A stretch of DNA of 42,694 nucleotides from an uncultured bacterium (GTDB taxonomy: Bacteria; Patescibacteriota; Dojkabacteria; CALFHW01). The position numbers were made by a program, and so were the translations under genes. The notes below the pieces were generated by a model that saw nothing but the letters and a program-made list of their open reading frames with translations, was not told where the DNA came from and made no database searches. Shown piece by piece: positions 15,989 through 23,877 of the stretch; within the stretch, counting starts at the first letter, position 1, and the number at the start of each line of letters is the position of its first letter. The DNA lies in assembly GCA_937876695.1 (NCBI GenBank), contig CALFHW010000197.1:1-42694 (forward strand), in the 5' to 3' direction.

Positions 15989-16588
15989 GTTTTTAAGCTG
16001 GGAAAGCAAATCCTGTCTATCTGTGTGATTTATAACCCTGCCGCCTAGTTTGCTGAATAGACTTGTAAGCTCGGAGTTATCATCAATAAGTATAGTTTTT
16101 GAAAGATCAATCTGATAACTGGCCGCTATGCTCTTCAGAAACTCTGCGTGTTGATCGAGCGTCATTATCCTGAAATCGGTTGGCGAATGAAATCCCGTGA
16201 ATATGGTGAGCTCGCTAGCGTACTGAGGCAAGAAAAACTCATCCCATATATCATAGTTATCGCTAGCGATCACCTGGGCTATGCCTTTGCCTGCAAAATC
16301 ATTGACATACCCCATAACCTCACTGTCCACCATGTCTTTCGGAGTGATTGAGTTAAGCGACTTATCAAACTCAGCTGCATCAATACCAGTAATTTCAGCA
16401 AATTTAGCATGTAAGCTAGTATAACCCAGTTTACCTTGATGCCAAGCCAGCAATTCTTCCTGATGATCTACAAAGTACTGCTGAATAAGCTCGTATGCAG
16501 CTGGGTTGTTTTGCCTTAATGATTCATATAGGTGATGAGGCGAAAGCGTCTTAAACCAGTCCCAGATTATCAATTTAACTTCCGACAT
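15980..16588 (-). CDS. HAD-superfamily hydrolase-like protein with altered motif I
   Basis: The 202-residue protein has the HAD fold order: motif I at IIWDWFKTL (9-14), a helical cap (about 20-95), motif II at VIASDN and motif IV at ILIDDN. Normal motif I is DxDxT. Here the nucleophile and threonine remain (DWFKT) but the second aspartate, the general acid/base of phosphatases, is phenylalanine. Either it uses a different reaction (as some HAD dehalogenases do) or it is not a phosphatase. It follows recQ by 20 bases and is probably co-transcribed with it. Confidence 0.75.
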   Translation of the reverse strand: MSEVKLIIWDWFKTLSPHHLYESLRQNNPAAYELIQQYFVDHQEELLAWHQGKLGYTSLHAKFAEITGIDAAEFDKSLNSITPKDMVDSEVMGYVNDFAGKGIAQVIASDNYDIWDEFFLPQYASELTIFTGFHSPTDFRIMTLDQHAEFLKSIAASYQIDLSKTILIDDNSELTSLFSKLGGRVINHTDRQDLLSQLKNLA

Positions 16589-16608
16589 CTCATTAATGTG
16601 CTAAAAAC

Positions 16609-18087
16609 TTAATTAATGCAGTTATCACAGATTTCACACTGACCGAACTTCTCGCCAAAGTAGCCGAGTATAAACTTTTGCCGGCAAGACTCTGTTCTGC
16701 AAAATTCTAGCATAGAAAGTAGTTTATCGCGCTTTGATATGAAAAGCTTATGGTAGGAGGCCAATTTAAGCTTACGAGCTAGAAAAATCACCGCCTTATT
16801 TATCGCATTCACTGTGAACTTGGTGCCATCACCTGCCTGTGGCTGCGAGCTGACTACACCTTCTTGGTTGAAAATCTCTAGCAGCTTCAGCACTTTTGGT
16901 TGGTTTAACTCTCCGACATCCAGCAGCAGAGCCTTCAGATCGAAAATACCCGAGTCACCTTTTATACTCTTACACAAATAGTTATAGAGCCTGTTGGCAG
17001 AATCTTTGTCAGGATAGCTATTATCCAACATATTCTTTCTCAGGTTAACTCCGTGCCAATTGACGTACATCACTGCCTTACAGAGTCTGCCATCTCTACC
17101 AGCTCTGCCCACTTCTTGATAATAATTCTCTATAGACTCAGGGATACTCTCATGAATAACAAGTCCCACATCGGGCTTGTCAACTCCCATTCCGAAGGCA
17201 TTTGTAGCTACAAGACAACTAAGTTTGCCTGAAATGAAATCCGATTGAGTGCGCTCGCGAATATCAGAGGCCTGTCCACCATGATAGAAGCCGGCCGTGA
17301 TCCCCTGCATCTGCAAAGTCTCGCATATCTCTTGAGTCCTGGCCCTGGTGGATGCATAGATTATGCTATTAGTATTTTTCAGTTGGGAAATGACCTATTC
17401 GTCGCTGGGGTTAAAAGTTCCCTGTATGACATTCAGCGCCAGCTTCTCTCGCCTAAAACTGTTGGTAAAAACTTTGGGCGACTGGAACCAAAGGTTTGTC
17501 TCAATATCTGCTTTTACTTTCGGAGTAGCGGTGGCAGTAAATGCAGCAACTCTGGGCACATTAAGCCCTGCAAGTAACGTGCCCAGCTGAAGAAATTCTT
17601 TTCGGAAATCATGACCCCAGACTGATATGCAGTGCGTCTCATCTATAGCAGCTAAGCAGATTTTAGTCTGGGCTAGAAGCTGCAGTAGCACCTTATTGCT
17701 GAGCGCCTCTGGGGAGAGATATATGAACTTTGTTTTACCAGCAAAAATTTCATCTTTGACCCTGTTTTTATCAAATTTCGACAGAGTAGAATTATAGAGC
17801 TCAGCTGCGACACCGATAGACTTAAGTCTTGCCACTTGATCAGCCATCAGAGATATCAGCGGTGAAATAACAATCACCAAACCCTCCATCATCAATCCCG
17901 GAACCTGGTAACAAATACTCTTGCCTCCACCAGTGGTCAAAATCGCCAAGGTGTACTTATTATTTAGTACCGACTCAATAATATCTATTTGTCCCGCTCT
18001 AAAATCATCATAACCCCAGTATTGCTTCAGAACTTTCTTAGCCTGCCCCACTTGGTCTATTTTTGTTTGGGCCCCTATCAGTTGCAT
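16609..18087 (-). pseudogene. recQ: RecQ-type DNA helicase interrupted by one in-frame TAG
   Basis: Frame-continuous reading of 493 codons gives a full RecQ. Walker A GGGKS is at 53-57; the DExH box is DETHCISVWGHDFR; motif V is NAFGMGVDKPD and motif VI EVGRAGRDG. A winged-helix part and a zinc-binding cysteine set (CRTESCRQKF, then CEICDNC) complete it. At 17395-17397 a TAG follows NPSDE. After it the same frame continues with VISQLKNTNSIIYASTRART, exactly the expected start of helicase domain 2. Both sides are well conserved, so decay is recent, or this is an assembly error, or read-through occurs. Without read-through the first part (17395-18087) lacks motifs IV-VI. The start codon lies inside an inverted repeat. 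Confidence 0.85.
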
Positions 18088-18112
18088 GGGGTAACTTTAC
18101 CCCACGCAACTG
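18079..18112. repeat. 16-base inverted repeat over the recQ start codon
   Basis: Arms 18079-18094 and 18097-18112 (CAGTTGCATGGGGTAA and TTACCCCACGCAACTG) are separated by two bases, with a single mismatch that becomes a G-U pair in minus-strand RNA. The recQ ATG (18085-18087) lies within the 3' arm. A transcript starting upstream would bury the start codon in a near-perfect hairpin. As DNA it could be an operator. There is no T-run after it, so it is not a typical terminator for the upstream LysM gene. Confidence 0.85.
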
Positions 18113-18143
18113 AAATATTTCTAAAGAACTTCTAAAGCCTGCT

Positions 18144-18890
18144 TTAAATTCGTGGCAAGATCAGGTTGTAACCGACTGGCACGTTATTTGGTGTACCATT
18201 CTTCAGCAGTGGGAATCCGCCATTGGCGTTATCGATTGCAGTCCAGGCATAGCCAGAACCATATCTACCTTGAGCGATTTGCCAGAGAGTATCGCCTTTC
18301 TTCACTGTATAATTATCACCCTTGATGTCGCCTACTTTATAGGTATTGCCTCTGCGGTAGGTATTGGAAGTGACTTTAAAATTGCCCTTGTCAGTAACTA
18401 CGAACCCATTCTTCACTTCTGGTGCATTGGCATTGTCACTCTGAGAATTACTGGTCTCGGGACCATCGCTAGCGACATCACCTGGATTTGCATCTGTGTT
18501 ACTGTCAGTGCCAGCAGTATCTTCATTATCAGAAGTTCCGGCACCCTCATTGCCTTCGATATTTGCCTCAGCAGCAGCTAGATCGTCATTTGCGGCTAGA
18601 TCGTCGTTCTGGGCCACTTCTCCAGTATCACCAACTCTGCCTGAGTTCAAACTCTGAGCCAGACCTAAAATTAGAAATCCAATACCTGCCAGCAGCAATA
18701 AAATTACTACGCCAGCGATCACAATGCTGCGCGAATCTGCACCGGCCTCCTGTTTGACAGCCTTCTCTGAACTCACTGACTTACTAGCAGTTGCAGACTT
18801 CTCTGCAGCTACCGCTTTGCCTGAAGTGCTGGATTGATTAGATTTGTTGGAATTTGAGGGACCAACACTACCCTTACCGTGTTTAGCCAT
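18144..18890 (-). CDS. Membrane-anchored LysM protein
   Basis: The 248 residues form a Ser/Lys/Ala-rich cytoplasmic head (1-52), one membrane helix (about 54-80, IVIAGVVILLLLAGIGFLI), an acidic low-complexity stalk rich in Asp, Asn, Gly and Glu (about 85-165) and a C-terminal LysM domain (about 190-247, YTVKKGDTLWQIAQGRYG). The last residues GYNLILPRI fit the LysM end. It should bind peptidoglycan from the membrane side with no catalytic domain. The repeat NDDLAANDDLAA in the stalk is a short internal duplication. Confidence 0.88.
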   Translation of the reverse strand: MAKHGKGSVGPSNSNKSNQSSTSGKAVAAEKSATASKSVSSEKAVKQEAGADSRSIVIAGVVILLLLAGIGFLILGLAQSLNSGRVGDTGEVAQNDDLAANDDLAAAEANIEGNEGAGTSDNEDTAGTDSNTDANPGDVASDGPETSNSQSDNANAPEVKNGFVVTDKGNFKVTSNTYRRGNTYKVGDIKGDNYTVKKGDTLWQIAQGRYGSGYAWTAIDNANGGFPLLKNGTPNNVPVGYNLILPRI

Positions 18891-18976
18891 ATTGAGCAGC
18901 TAACAATTAAAATAATTGGGGCAGTGATTACTTAATATAAACACAAATCGAAGTAGTTTTGCAAATGGGAATCTCC

Positions 18977-18985
18977 TGCTATAAT
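18977..18985 (+). promoter_or_regulatory. Extended -10 promoter for tRNA-Asn
   Basis: TGCTATAAT lies 28 bases before the tRNA 5' end. A weak TTTTGC stands 17 bases upstream of TATAAT. It is the same nine-base element as at fusA and at 9560. Confidence 0.7.
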
Positions 18986-19013
18986 CTAGGGCGGGTGTTT
19001 AAAGACCTAAGAT

Positions 19014-19085
19014 TGGTCAGTAGCTCAATGGCAGAGCAATCGGCTGTTAACCGATGGGTTGTAGGTTCGAGTCCTACCTGACCAG
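19014..19085 (+). tRNA. tRNA-Asn (anticodon GTT)
   Basis: The 72-base cloverleaf has acceptor arms TGGTCAG and CTGACCA with a G discriminator. The D-arm is TAGCTCAATGGCAGAGCA, the anticodon stem-loop CGGCTGTTAACCG with GTT, and the T-arm GTAGGTTCGAGTCCTAC. The 3' CCA is not encoded (CAT follows the discriminator) and must be added by a nucleotidyltransferase. Confidence 0.96.
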
Positions 19086-19087
19086 CA

Positions 19088-19116
19088 TTGAATTTCCAGT
19101 TCCTATCTAGTATAGT
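19088..19116 (+). promoter_or_regulatory. Promoter of the isochorismatase-like gene, leaderless type
   Basis: TTGAAT (19088-19093), 17 bases, TATAGT (19111-19116), six bases, ATG at 19123. Transcription should start at the ATG. It begins three bases after the tRNA and supports the upstream ATG as the true start over the in-frame ATG six codons later. Confidence 0.7.
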
Positions 19117-19122
19117 TCTCCT

Positions 19123-19749
19123 ATGAAACCTTTCTTAGGTATGAATTCCCAAAACACTGCCTTGATAATTATCGACGTCATCAACTCCTGTGCACATCAA
19201 AACTGCGAAATTCCTGAATGGAAGATCAGCTTCGGCAAAATAAGGGAAATGGTTCCCCGCCTGAATACTTTTATTGAGGAGTTTCGCGCGACTATAGGCG
19301 GGCCAATAATTTTCGGCAAAACTCTACCTTGGCAAAAAGAACATCTGGCAGACAATGTAAATGAACTTTATGAGGACGAGCGATTTTCTTATTACAGCAA
19401 AGACAGCAGTGGATTTGCTGAAGAATTCTATTGTCTTACCCCTGGGAAAGACGACATTATTGCTACCAAGGACACAAACGACGCGCTAGCAGATCCGAAA
19501 CTAATTGCGCAGCTGCAAGCTCAAGGCATTAAATATATTGTCACGACCGGAATATTCACCGACGGTTGCGTTTTAGCTACGGTAGTTAGCGGTTTTTCAA
19601 AAGGGTTTAACTTTGTGGTGTTAAAGGATTTAGTAGAGACCACAGATTCTCCAAGAAGGCAGAGACTTCAGCAAGACTTACTAGAATTCACATTCCCATA
19701 CATGTTTGCTAGGGTGGTGAGCTCGGAGGAGTTTCTAGGCAATTGGTAG
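19123..19749 (+). CDS. Isochorismatase-like cysteine hydrolase
   Basis: The 208 residues match the isochorismatase fold. The catalytic aspartate is in ALIIIDVINSC, a lysine in DIIATKDTNDA and the nucleophile cysteine in TDGCVLATV (GIFTDGC), with the cis-peptide region before it. Members hydrolyse small amides or enol ethers (nicotinamidase, isochorismatase, biuret hydrolase); the substrate is not evident. The protein has no signal peptide and stands alone after the tRNA. Confidence 0.88.
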   Translation: MKPFLGMNSQNTALIIIDVINSCAHQNCEIPEWKISFGKIREMVPRLNTFIEEFRATIGGPIIFGKTLPWQKEHLADNVNELYEDERFSYYSKDSSGFAEEFYCLTPGKDDIIATKDTNDALADPKLIAQLQAQGIKYIVTTGIFTDGCVLATVVSGFSKGFNFVVLKDLVETTDSPRRQRLQQDLLEFTFPYMFARVVSSEEFLGNW

Positions 19750-19792
19750 CGGGTAAGTTAGAATATACTATTGAATATAGTCAGACATTTAG

Positions 19793-20458
19793 ATGAAAAA
19801 AATACTTATCACAGGACACAAAGGCGTTGTAGGACAAGTATTACTCGCACATCTGAAATCAGAGTACGAAATCACTGGATTTGATATTCCCGAAAAGGAT
19901 GTGACTGATATGGATATGCTAAAGATCCAGGTAAAAGGGTTCGACGCAATTATTCATCTAGCAATGGATCCAGTAGTTGGATTCATGAATGAAAACTATA
20001 ATCCAGGTGATCTCACCATGGTCTACAACATATACAAAGTAGCAACCGACAACAAAATCCCCCGAGTAATCATGTTTAGCTCAATTCACGCCGATGAATA
20101 CAAATTAGATTCCTCTGTATTAAAGACGACTCATACCATCCCTTCGCCTGATAGCCCTTATGGCGCTTACAAAGTATACATGGAAGCACTAGGGAGATTT
20201 TATGCGAAAAAAGGACTGGAAGTGATAATTGTAAGACTGGGCGGAGTGACCAAAGACGATTCAATGGAGGAGGAAGAGGGTTTCGAAAAGGTCTATCTAT
20301 CACATAAAGACCTTGTAAGCATGGTCAGACAAATGATCGAGGTCGCAGAGATAAAAGGCAATTACGAACTTTTCTACGGAGTCTCAAATAACCAAAGACG
20401 AGTTCATGATAACTCAAATAATATTGGTTGGATTCCAACTACATCAACGCCAGTGTGA
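19793..20458 (+). CDS. NAD-dependent epimerase/dehydratase family protein (extended SDR)
   Basis: The N-terminal nucleotide-binding motif is ILITGHKGVVGQVL (GxxGxxG variant). FDAIIHLAM, then VIMFSSIHA and the catalytic YGAYKVYME (YxxxK) follow in SDR order. At 221 residues it is short for an extended SDR (usually 280-330), with a reduced substrate-binding C-terminus, as in uronate dehydrogenase-like members. A TATAGT box ends 11 bases before the ATG. It converges on uppP with a 20-base overlap of the 3' ends. Confidence 0.85.
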   Translation: MKKILITGHKGVVGQVLLAHLKSEYEITGFDIPEKDVTDMDMLKIQVKGFDAIIHLAMDPVVGFMNENYNPGDLTMVYNIYKVATDNKIPRVIMFSSIHADEYKLDSSVLKTTHTIPSPDSPYGAYKVYMEALGRFYAKKGLEVIIVRLGGVTKDDSMEEEEGFEKVYLSHKDLVSMVRQMIEVAEIKGNYELFYGVSNNQRRVHDNSNNIGWIPTTSTPV

Positions 20459-21266
20459 TTACAGCCAGGATTATGCGGTAGATACCAAAGCCTGCCAGTA
20501 CGAATTTCTTCTCGATGAAACCCCTAAAGAATGTAATTGCTAGCAGAGCTGCGATAAAGGCTGAGGCGACACCGGCAAGAACCTCGCCAAGGCCGTAAGA
20601 GTTGGCCTCAGGGCGAATAACCAAATACAGAATCTCTACAGTAGTCAAAATTGCGAATAGCGGAATACTGGCTAAGAAAGAATAGTCAAGTGCTTCTTTA
20701 CGACTCATACCAGATAGGATGCCGGCTAGCAAAGTGATTCCAGATCTAGATACGCCTTTAACTAAGGATAGTAGCTGCCAAATGCCGATTTTAACCGCAA
20801 CCGCAGCTGACATATTTTCAATCGTGGCAACCCTATCAGTTTTTATCAGTTTCTTTATAGTCTCTGGAAACAGATCTATGACTATGAAAACTACACCTAT
20901 TACCACCAAAGTAATAACCCCTATTATCTCTGGTTGCCTTTCATCACCGCCAGCTACAAATACTATTCCGCCGATAAAAATCATGGGAATGGTCGTCAAC
21001 GCAAGATTTCTAAGTAGCTGCAGGTTTTCTGGCGTTCTATTCGTTATTAGATCCCAGATTCTTTTACGGAAAATTATTACCAGCGCCAGAAAAGTACCCA
21101 TATGCAGGATGATATCGTAGCTGTTATTCTGGAAGCTAAAATCTAGATTTAGACCCAGAGACTCCAAGATACCTGGTAATAGGAGTAGATGGCCACTACT
21201 CGACACAGGGAAGTACTCAGTTATTCCCTGAATTAATCCCAGTATGACCGCTTCTAAAATATTCAT
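20439..21266 (-). CDS. uppP: Undecaprenyl-diphosphatase (UppP/BacA)
   Basis: UppP recycles the lipid carrier of peptidoglycan synthesis by removing a phosphate from undecaprenyl diphosphate at the membrane. The 275-residue protein has about eight hydrophobic segments, the signature ITEYFPVSSSGHL near residue 15-27 and the second active-site loop GVSRSGITLLAGIL. Length is typical. It shares a compact divergent promoter region with the ABC transporter gene and has a leaderless-type promoter. Confidence 0.96.
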   Translation of the reverse strand: MNILEAVILGLIQGITEYFPVSSSGHLLLLPGILESLGLNLDFSFQNNSYDIILHMGTFLALVIIFRKRIWDLITNRTPENLQLLRNLALTTIPMIFIGGIVFVAGGDERQPEIIGVITLVVIGVVFIVIDLFPETIKKLIKTDRVATIENMSAAVAVKIGIWQLLSLVKGVSRSGITLLAGILSGMSRKEALDYSFLASIPLFAILTTVEILYLVIRPEANSYGLGEVLAGVASAFIAALLAITFFRGFIEKKFVLAGFGIYRIILAVITLALM

Positions 21267-21271
21267 AGCTG

Positions 21272-21300
21272 ATGATAGCTACTCACTTGCATTTTGGCAA
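21272..21300 (-). promoter_or_regulatory. Promoter of uppP, leaderless type
   Basis: TTGCCA (21295-21300), 17 bases, TATCAT (21272-21277), five bases, ATG. It interleaves with the divergent ABC promoter: the two -35 boxes are three bases apart, each inside the other's spacer, so the two polymerases would exclude each other. Confidence 0.7.
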
Positions 21301-21315
21301 GTCGTGGTCTATATT
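21287..21315 (+). promoter_or_regulatory. Promoter of the ABC transporter operon, leaderless type
   Basis: TTGCAT (21287-21292), 17 bases, TATATT (21310-21315), seven bases, ATG at 21323. It decides the start: the alternative in-frame ATG at 21272 would lie upstream of the promoter. Confidence 0.68.
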
Positions 21316-21322
21316 CGAATAT

Positions 21323-22240
21323 ATGAGTAGCACATTATTACAAGCAAAAGATCTAACCCACCTATATTCACCTGGAAAAGGTGCTGATAAAGTCTCCATT
21401 TCTGTAGAACCAGGAGAAGTAGTTGGATTCATCGGTCCCAACGGCGCTGGGAAAACAACTACCATATCCATGCTCACCGGGCTATTGACGCCGCAATCAG
21501 GGAGCCTGGAGATATTGGGGCAACCCTTGCAGCAAAAGTCTGATTTTACTAGCATTTATTCCGAGCTTGGGTATCTACCTTCCGACAGCAGCTACTACAA
21601 GGGGATATCTGCAGAAGCCATGATTGACTACGCTATTGAGCTTAGAAATGGCGATCAAAAAGCTTTGCGAAAACAGGCTCATAGCTTTGCAAGCAGATTA
21701 GACCTCGATATTACCAAGAAGATCTCTAAGCTATCTCTAGGGAATAAGCGTAAGGTGGGCATCATCCTCTCGATTTTCTTCAACCCTAAACTCATAATCA
21801 TGGACGAGCCAACTACCGGCCTTGATCCTTTGGTGCAGAAAGAGACATTGGAAATCCTCAATGAAATGAGTAATCAAGGCGCAGGAGTGCTACTCTCCTC
21901 ACATAATTTAGCTGAAGTAGATCAGATTTGCGACCGGGTGATCATCATCAAAGCTGCACAAGTCATCTTCTCAGACAAAGTATCCGCCATCAAAAAGCTC
22001 GCCCAGAAGCGAATCCGCTTTGAGTTCGGCGCCAGCGCGACTATGACTCAGATCGAGGCAGTGACCAATAAAATCGGCAAGTTAACTGATGGAGAAGTCA
22101 TCGTTCTAGAAAACCACGGAGAACTATTGAGCAACAAAGCCAGCGAGGTGGTCAGTCTATTAATCTCAGAAGGGATTAGCGAATTTACAGTGGAAAATCC
22201 CAGTTTAGAGAAGATGTTTATAAATTACTACAAGAAATAA
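21323..22240 (+). CDS. ABC transporter ATP-binding protein (ABC-2 type exporter)
   Basis: The 305-residue ATPase has Walker A GPNGAGKTTT, a signature LSLGNKRKVGI (LSxGxxRK variant), Walker B LIIMDEPTTGLDP and the H-loop LLSSHNL. The C-terminal 80 residues form an accessory domain as in CcmA/BcrA-type exporters. The start at 21323 (MSSTLLQAKDLTHLY) agrees with the family and with the promoter. The permease follows after five bases. The substrate is not predictable. Confidence 0.94.
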   Translation: MSSTLLQAKDLTHLYSPGKGADKVSISVEPGEVVGFIGPNGAGKTTTISMLTGLLTPQSGSLEILGQPLQQKSDFTSIYSELGYLPSDSSYYKGISAEAMIDYAIELRNGDQKALRKQAHSFASRLDLDITKKISKLSLGNKRKVGIILSIFFNPKLIIMDEPTTGLDPLVQKETLEILNEMSNQGAGVLLSSHNLAEVDQICDRVIIIKAAQVIFSDKVSAIKKLAQKRIRFEFGASATMTQIEAVTNKIGKLTDGEVIVLENHGELLSNKASEVVSLLISEGISEFTVENPSLEKMFINYYKK

Positions 22241-22245
22241 CTTCT

Positions 22246-23067
22246 ATGAACAATTCTACGACCGCAAATATAGGTGCGATATTTAGTAACGAGATCAGAA
22301 ATAGATGGAAAGGCGTGATGATTTGGGTTGTCTCCTGGGCAGCGATGTCAGCCATGTTGATGCTGTTTTTTGATACCTTGGCAGCTAGCAAAGACCAGTT
22401 GGAGGCTGTTTTCTCTACCTTGCCGCCAGAGCTATTTTCAGCTTTTGCCACGGATCTAAAGACACTTGGCACTATTGAGGGTTATATCAATTCTCAACTG
22501 CTGAGCCTACTGATGATCGCTGGTCCTATCTGGGCTGCCTGGTTTGGTTCCCAGCTGATCGCGGGCGAGCACTCCAGTGGAAGTATTAGCTGGCTACTTG
22601 TCCAACCAGTAAGCAGATTTGCCAGCTATACTGCCAAAGTAAGCGCAGGCATCTTCTGGATGTTCCTTGCAAACGGGCTGATTATGGCTGCGACAGTTAT
22701 TTTCACCTTGCTACTTACTCAAGTTAATGATATCCCCTGGAACTACTTTGCAGGGGTGACAATCGGCTTAAGCCTTTACAGCACAGTGTTTCTACTAGTT
22801 GGAAACTTGGTGGGAATACTGCATAAACAATCAAGCGGAATTCTTGCTGGAGCTGGGCTAATGGCATTTAGCTTCACTGCCAATCTGATCAGCGCGATAG
22901 AGAATACGCCTGAATTCTTCAAGTACCTAAGTCTTTACTACTACTTCAACGTCGAGAAATTGAGTAACGGACAGACTTTGGGCGGCGAGATTCTTTTATT
23001 GCCAGCAATATGTCTTGTTTTAATCGTTCTGGGCTTCCAGATTTTCAGGAGTAAGGACTTCAGTTAA
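22246..23067 (+). CDS. ABC-2 type transporter permease
   Basis: The 273 residues have about six membrane helices. A first helix lies at about 24-43, then a long loop (AASKDQLEAVFSTLPPELFSAF), as in ABC-2 permeases. The motif AGEHSSGSISWLLVQPVSR matches the family pattern E..sGt...ll..PvsR just after the second helix. It pairs with the ATPase gene immediately upstream. Its 3' end overlaps the convergent alpha/beta hydrolase gene by 48 bases. Confidence 0.92.
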   Translation: MNNSTTANIGAIFSNEIRNRWKGVMIWVVSWAAMSAMLMLFFDTLAASKDQLEAVFSTLPPELFSAFATDLKTLGTIEGYINSQLLSLLMIAGPIWAAWFGSQLIAGEHSSGSISWLLVQPVSRFASYTAKVSAGIFWMFLANGLIMAATVIFTLLLTQVNDIPWNYFAGVTIGLSLYSTVFLLVGNLVGILHKQSSGILAGAGLMAFSFTANLISAIENTPEFFKYLSLYYYFNVEKLSNGQTLGGEILLLPAICLVLIVLGFQIFRSKDFS

Positions 23068-23877
23068 CCAATTGTTTATTTCAGCAATCCAATTTTCCTG
23101 GGCAGTTTGCAGCGATATTTGCGCTGGTCCGTCACCTTTTTGCATTCCATAGGCACCAAACTGTGCATGGTTCATGCCGGTAATTACCTTTTTTCTACTA
23201 CTGCTGGGCAGATTCTTTGAGTATTGTTCCAGCAGGCCCAGATTCAATACCTGATCGTTTGAGCCGTAAATTGATAACACCTTTTTAGAGCTGACTGAAA
23301 TGTCGGTATCGCAGTATGCTGCCAGTAGAAATAGCCCTTTGACCTTGCTTGCTCCCTCAGAGCTGCCGCTAGCATATCTGCAAGCCATGGCGCCGCCAAG
23401 TGAATGACCGCCAACTACCCAGTTTTCTACCTGACTATCTTCTGATATAACTTTTTCAGCCGCTGCATAGTCTAGAACTGACAGATTGAGCGGGGGGCGC
23501 ACTAGATAAACGCGCAAGTTCACGCCTTGCTGACGCGCACTATCCACCATTTTGCCCACTGGATCGAGATAACTTTCTGGACTGACTAAACCTCCTGGAT
23601 AGAAAACCATGCCTACTTGGGCGCCCGGCTGAGCTGCATCAACTTTAAAGTAGGCATTTTGCTGAGTTACTGTGACTTTGGGGTCAGAGTAGGCTGCCCT
23701 TAGTAGTTCTTGATCTGCTGGGTATGATCTCAATGCAGCGTCAGCTAGCAATATAACTCCCAGGCAAATGAATGCAAGCAATAGCACGCACCCTACGGCC
23801 AGTCTGGATCTACTTTTACGCGAAAGAAGTTTGCCTAGCATATCTAATATATTAGGCTGCTCGTGGACAATAGTCAA
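23020..23877 (-). CDS. Membrane-anchored alpha/beta hydrolase
   Basis: The N-terminal 25 residues are basic, followed by one membrane helix (about 26-47). The outer domain shows the alpha/beta hydrolase order: GMVFYPGGLVSP (oxyanion region), the nucleophile elbow GGHSLGGAMA, an aspartate in SIYGSNDQVL and a histidine in TGMNHAQFG. The catalytic triad is complete. The substrate is unknown. It overlaps the upstream azoreductase-like gene by four bases (ATGA), so the two are coupled. Confidence 0.88.
   Translation of the reverse strand: MTIVHEQPNILDMLGKLLSRKSRSRLAVGCVLLLAFICLGVILLADAALRSYPADQELLRAAYSDPKVTVTQQNAYFKVDAAQPGAQVGMVFYPGGLVSPESYLDPVGKMVDSARQQGVNLRVYLVRPPLNLSVLDYAAAEKVISEDSQVENWVVGGHSLGGAMACRYASGSSEGASKVKGLFLLAAYCDTDISVSSKKVLSIYGSNDQVLNLGLLEQYSKNLPSSSRKKVITGMNHAQFGAYGMQKGDGPAQISLQTAQENWIAEINNWLTEVLTPENLEAQND

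Noticed and set aside
17395..17397. Recoding of TAG as a sense codon
   Set aside because: rpsC ends in TAG with a normal C-terminus and the next gene follows at once, so TAG works as a stop here.
9679..20458. Recoding of TGA, as in Gracilibacteria and SR1
   Set aside because: mnmA and the epimerase gene end in TGA at the expected length, and no gene needs TGA read as an amino acid.
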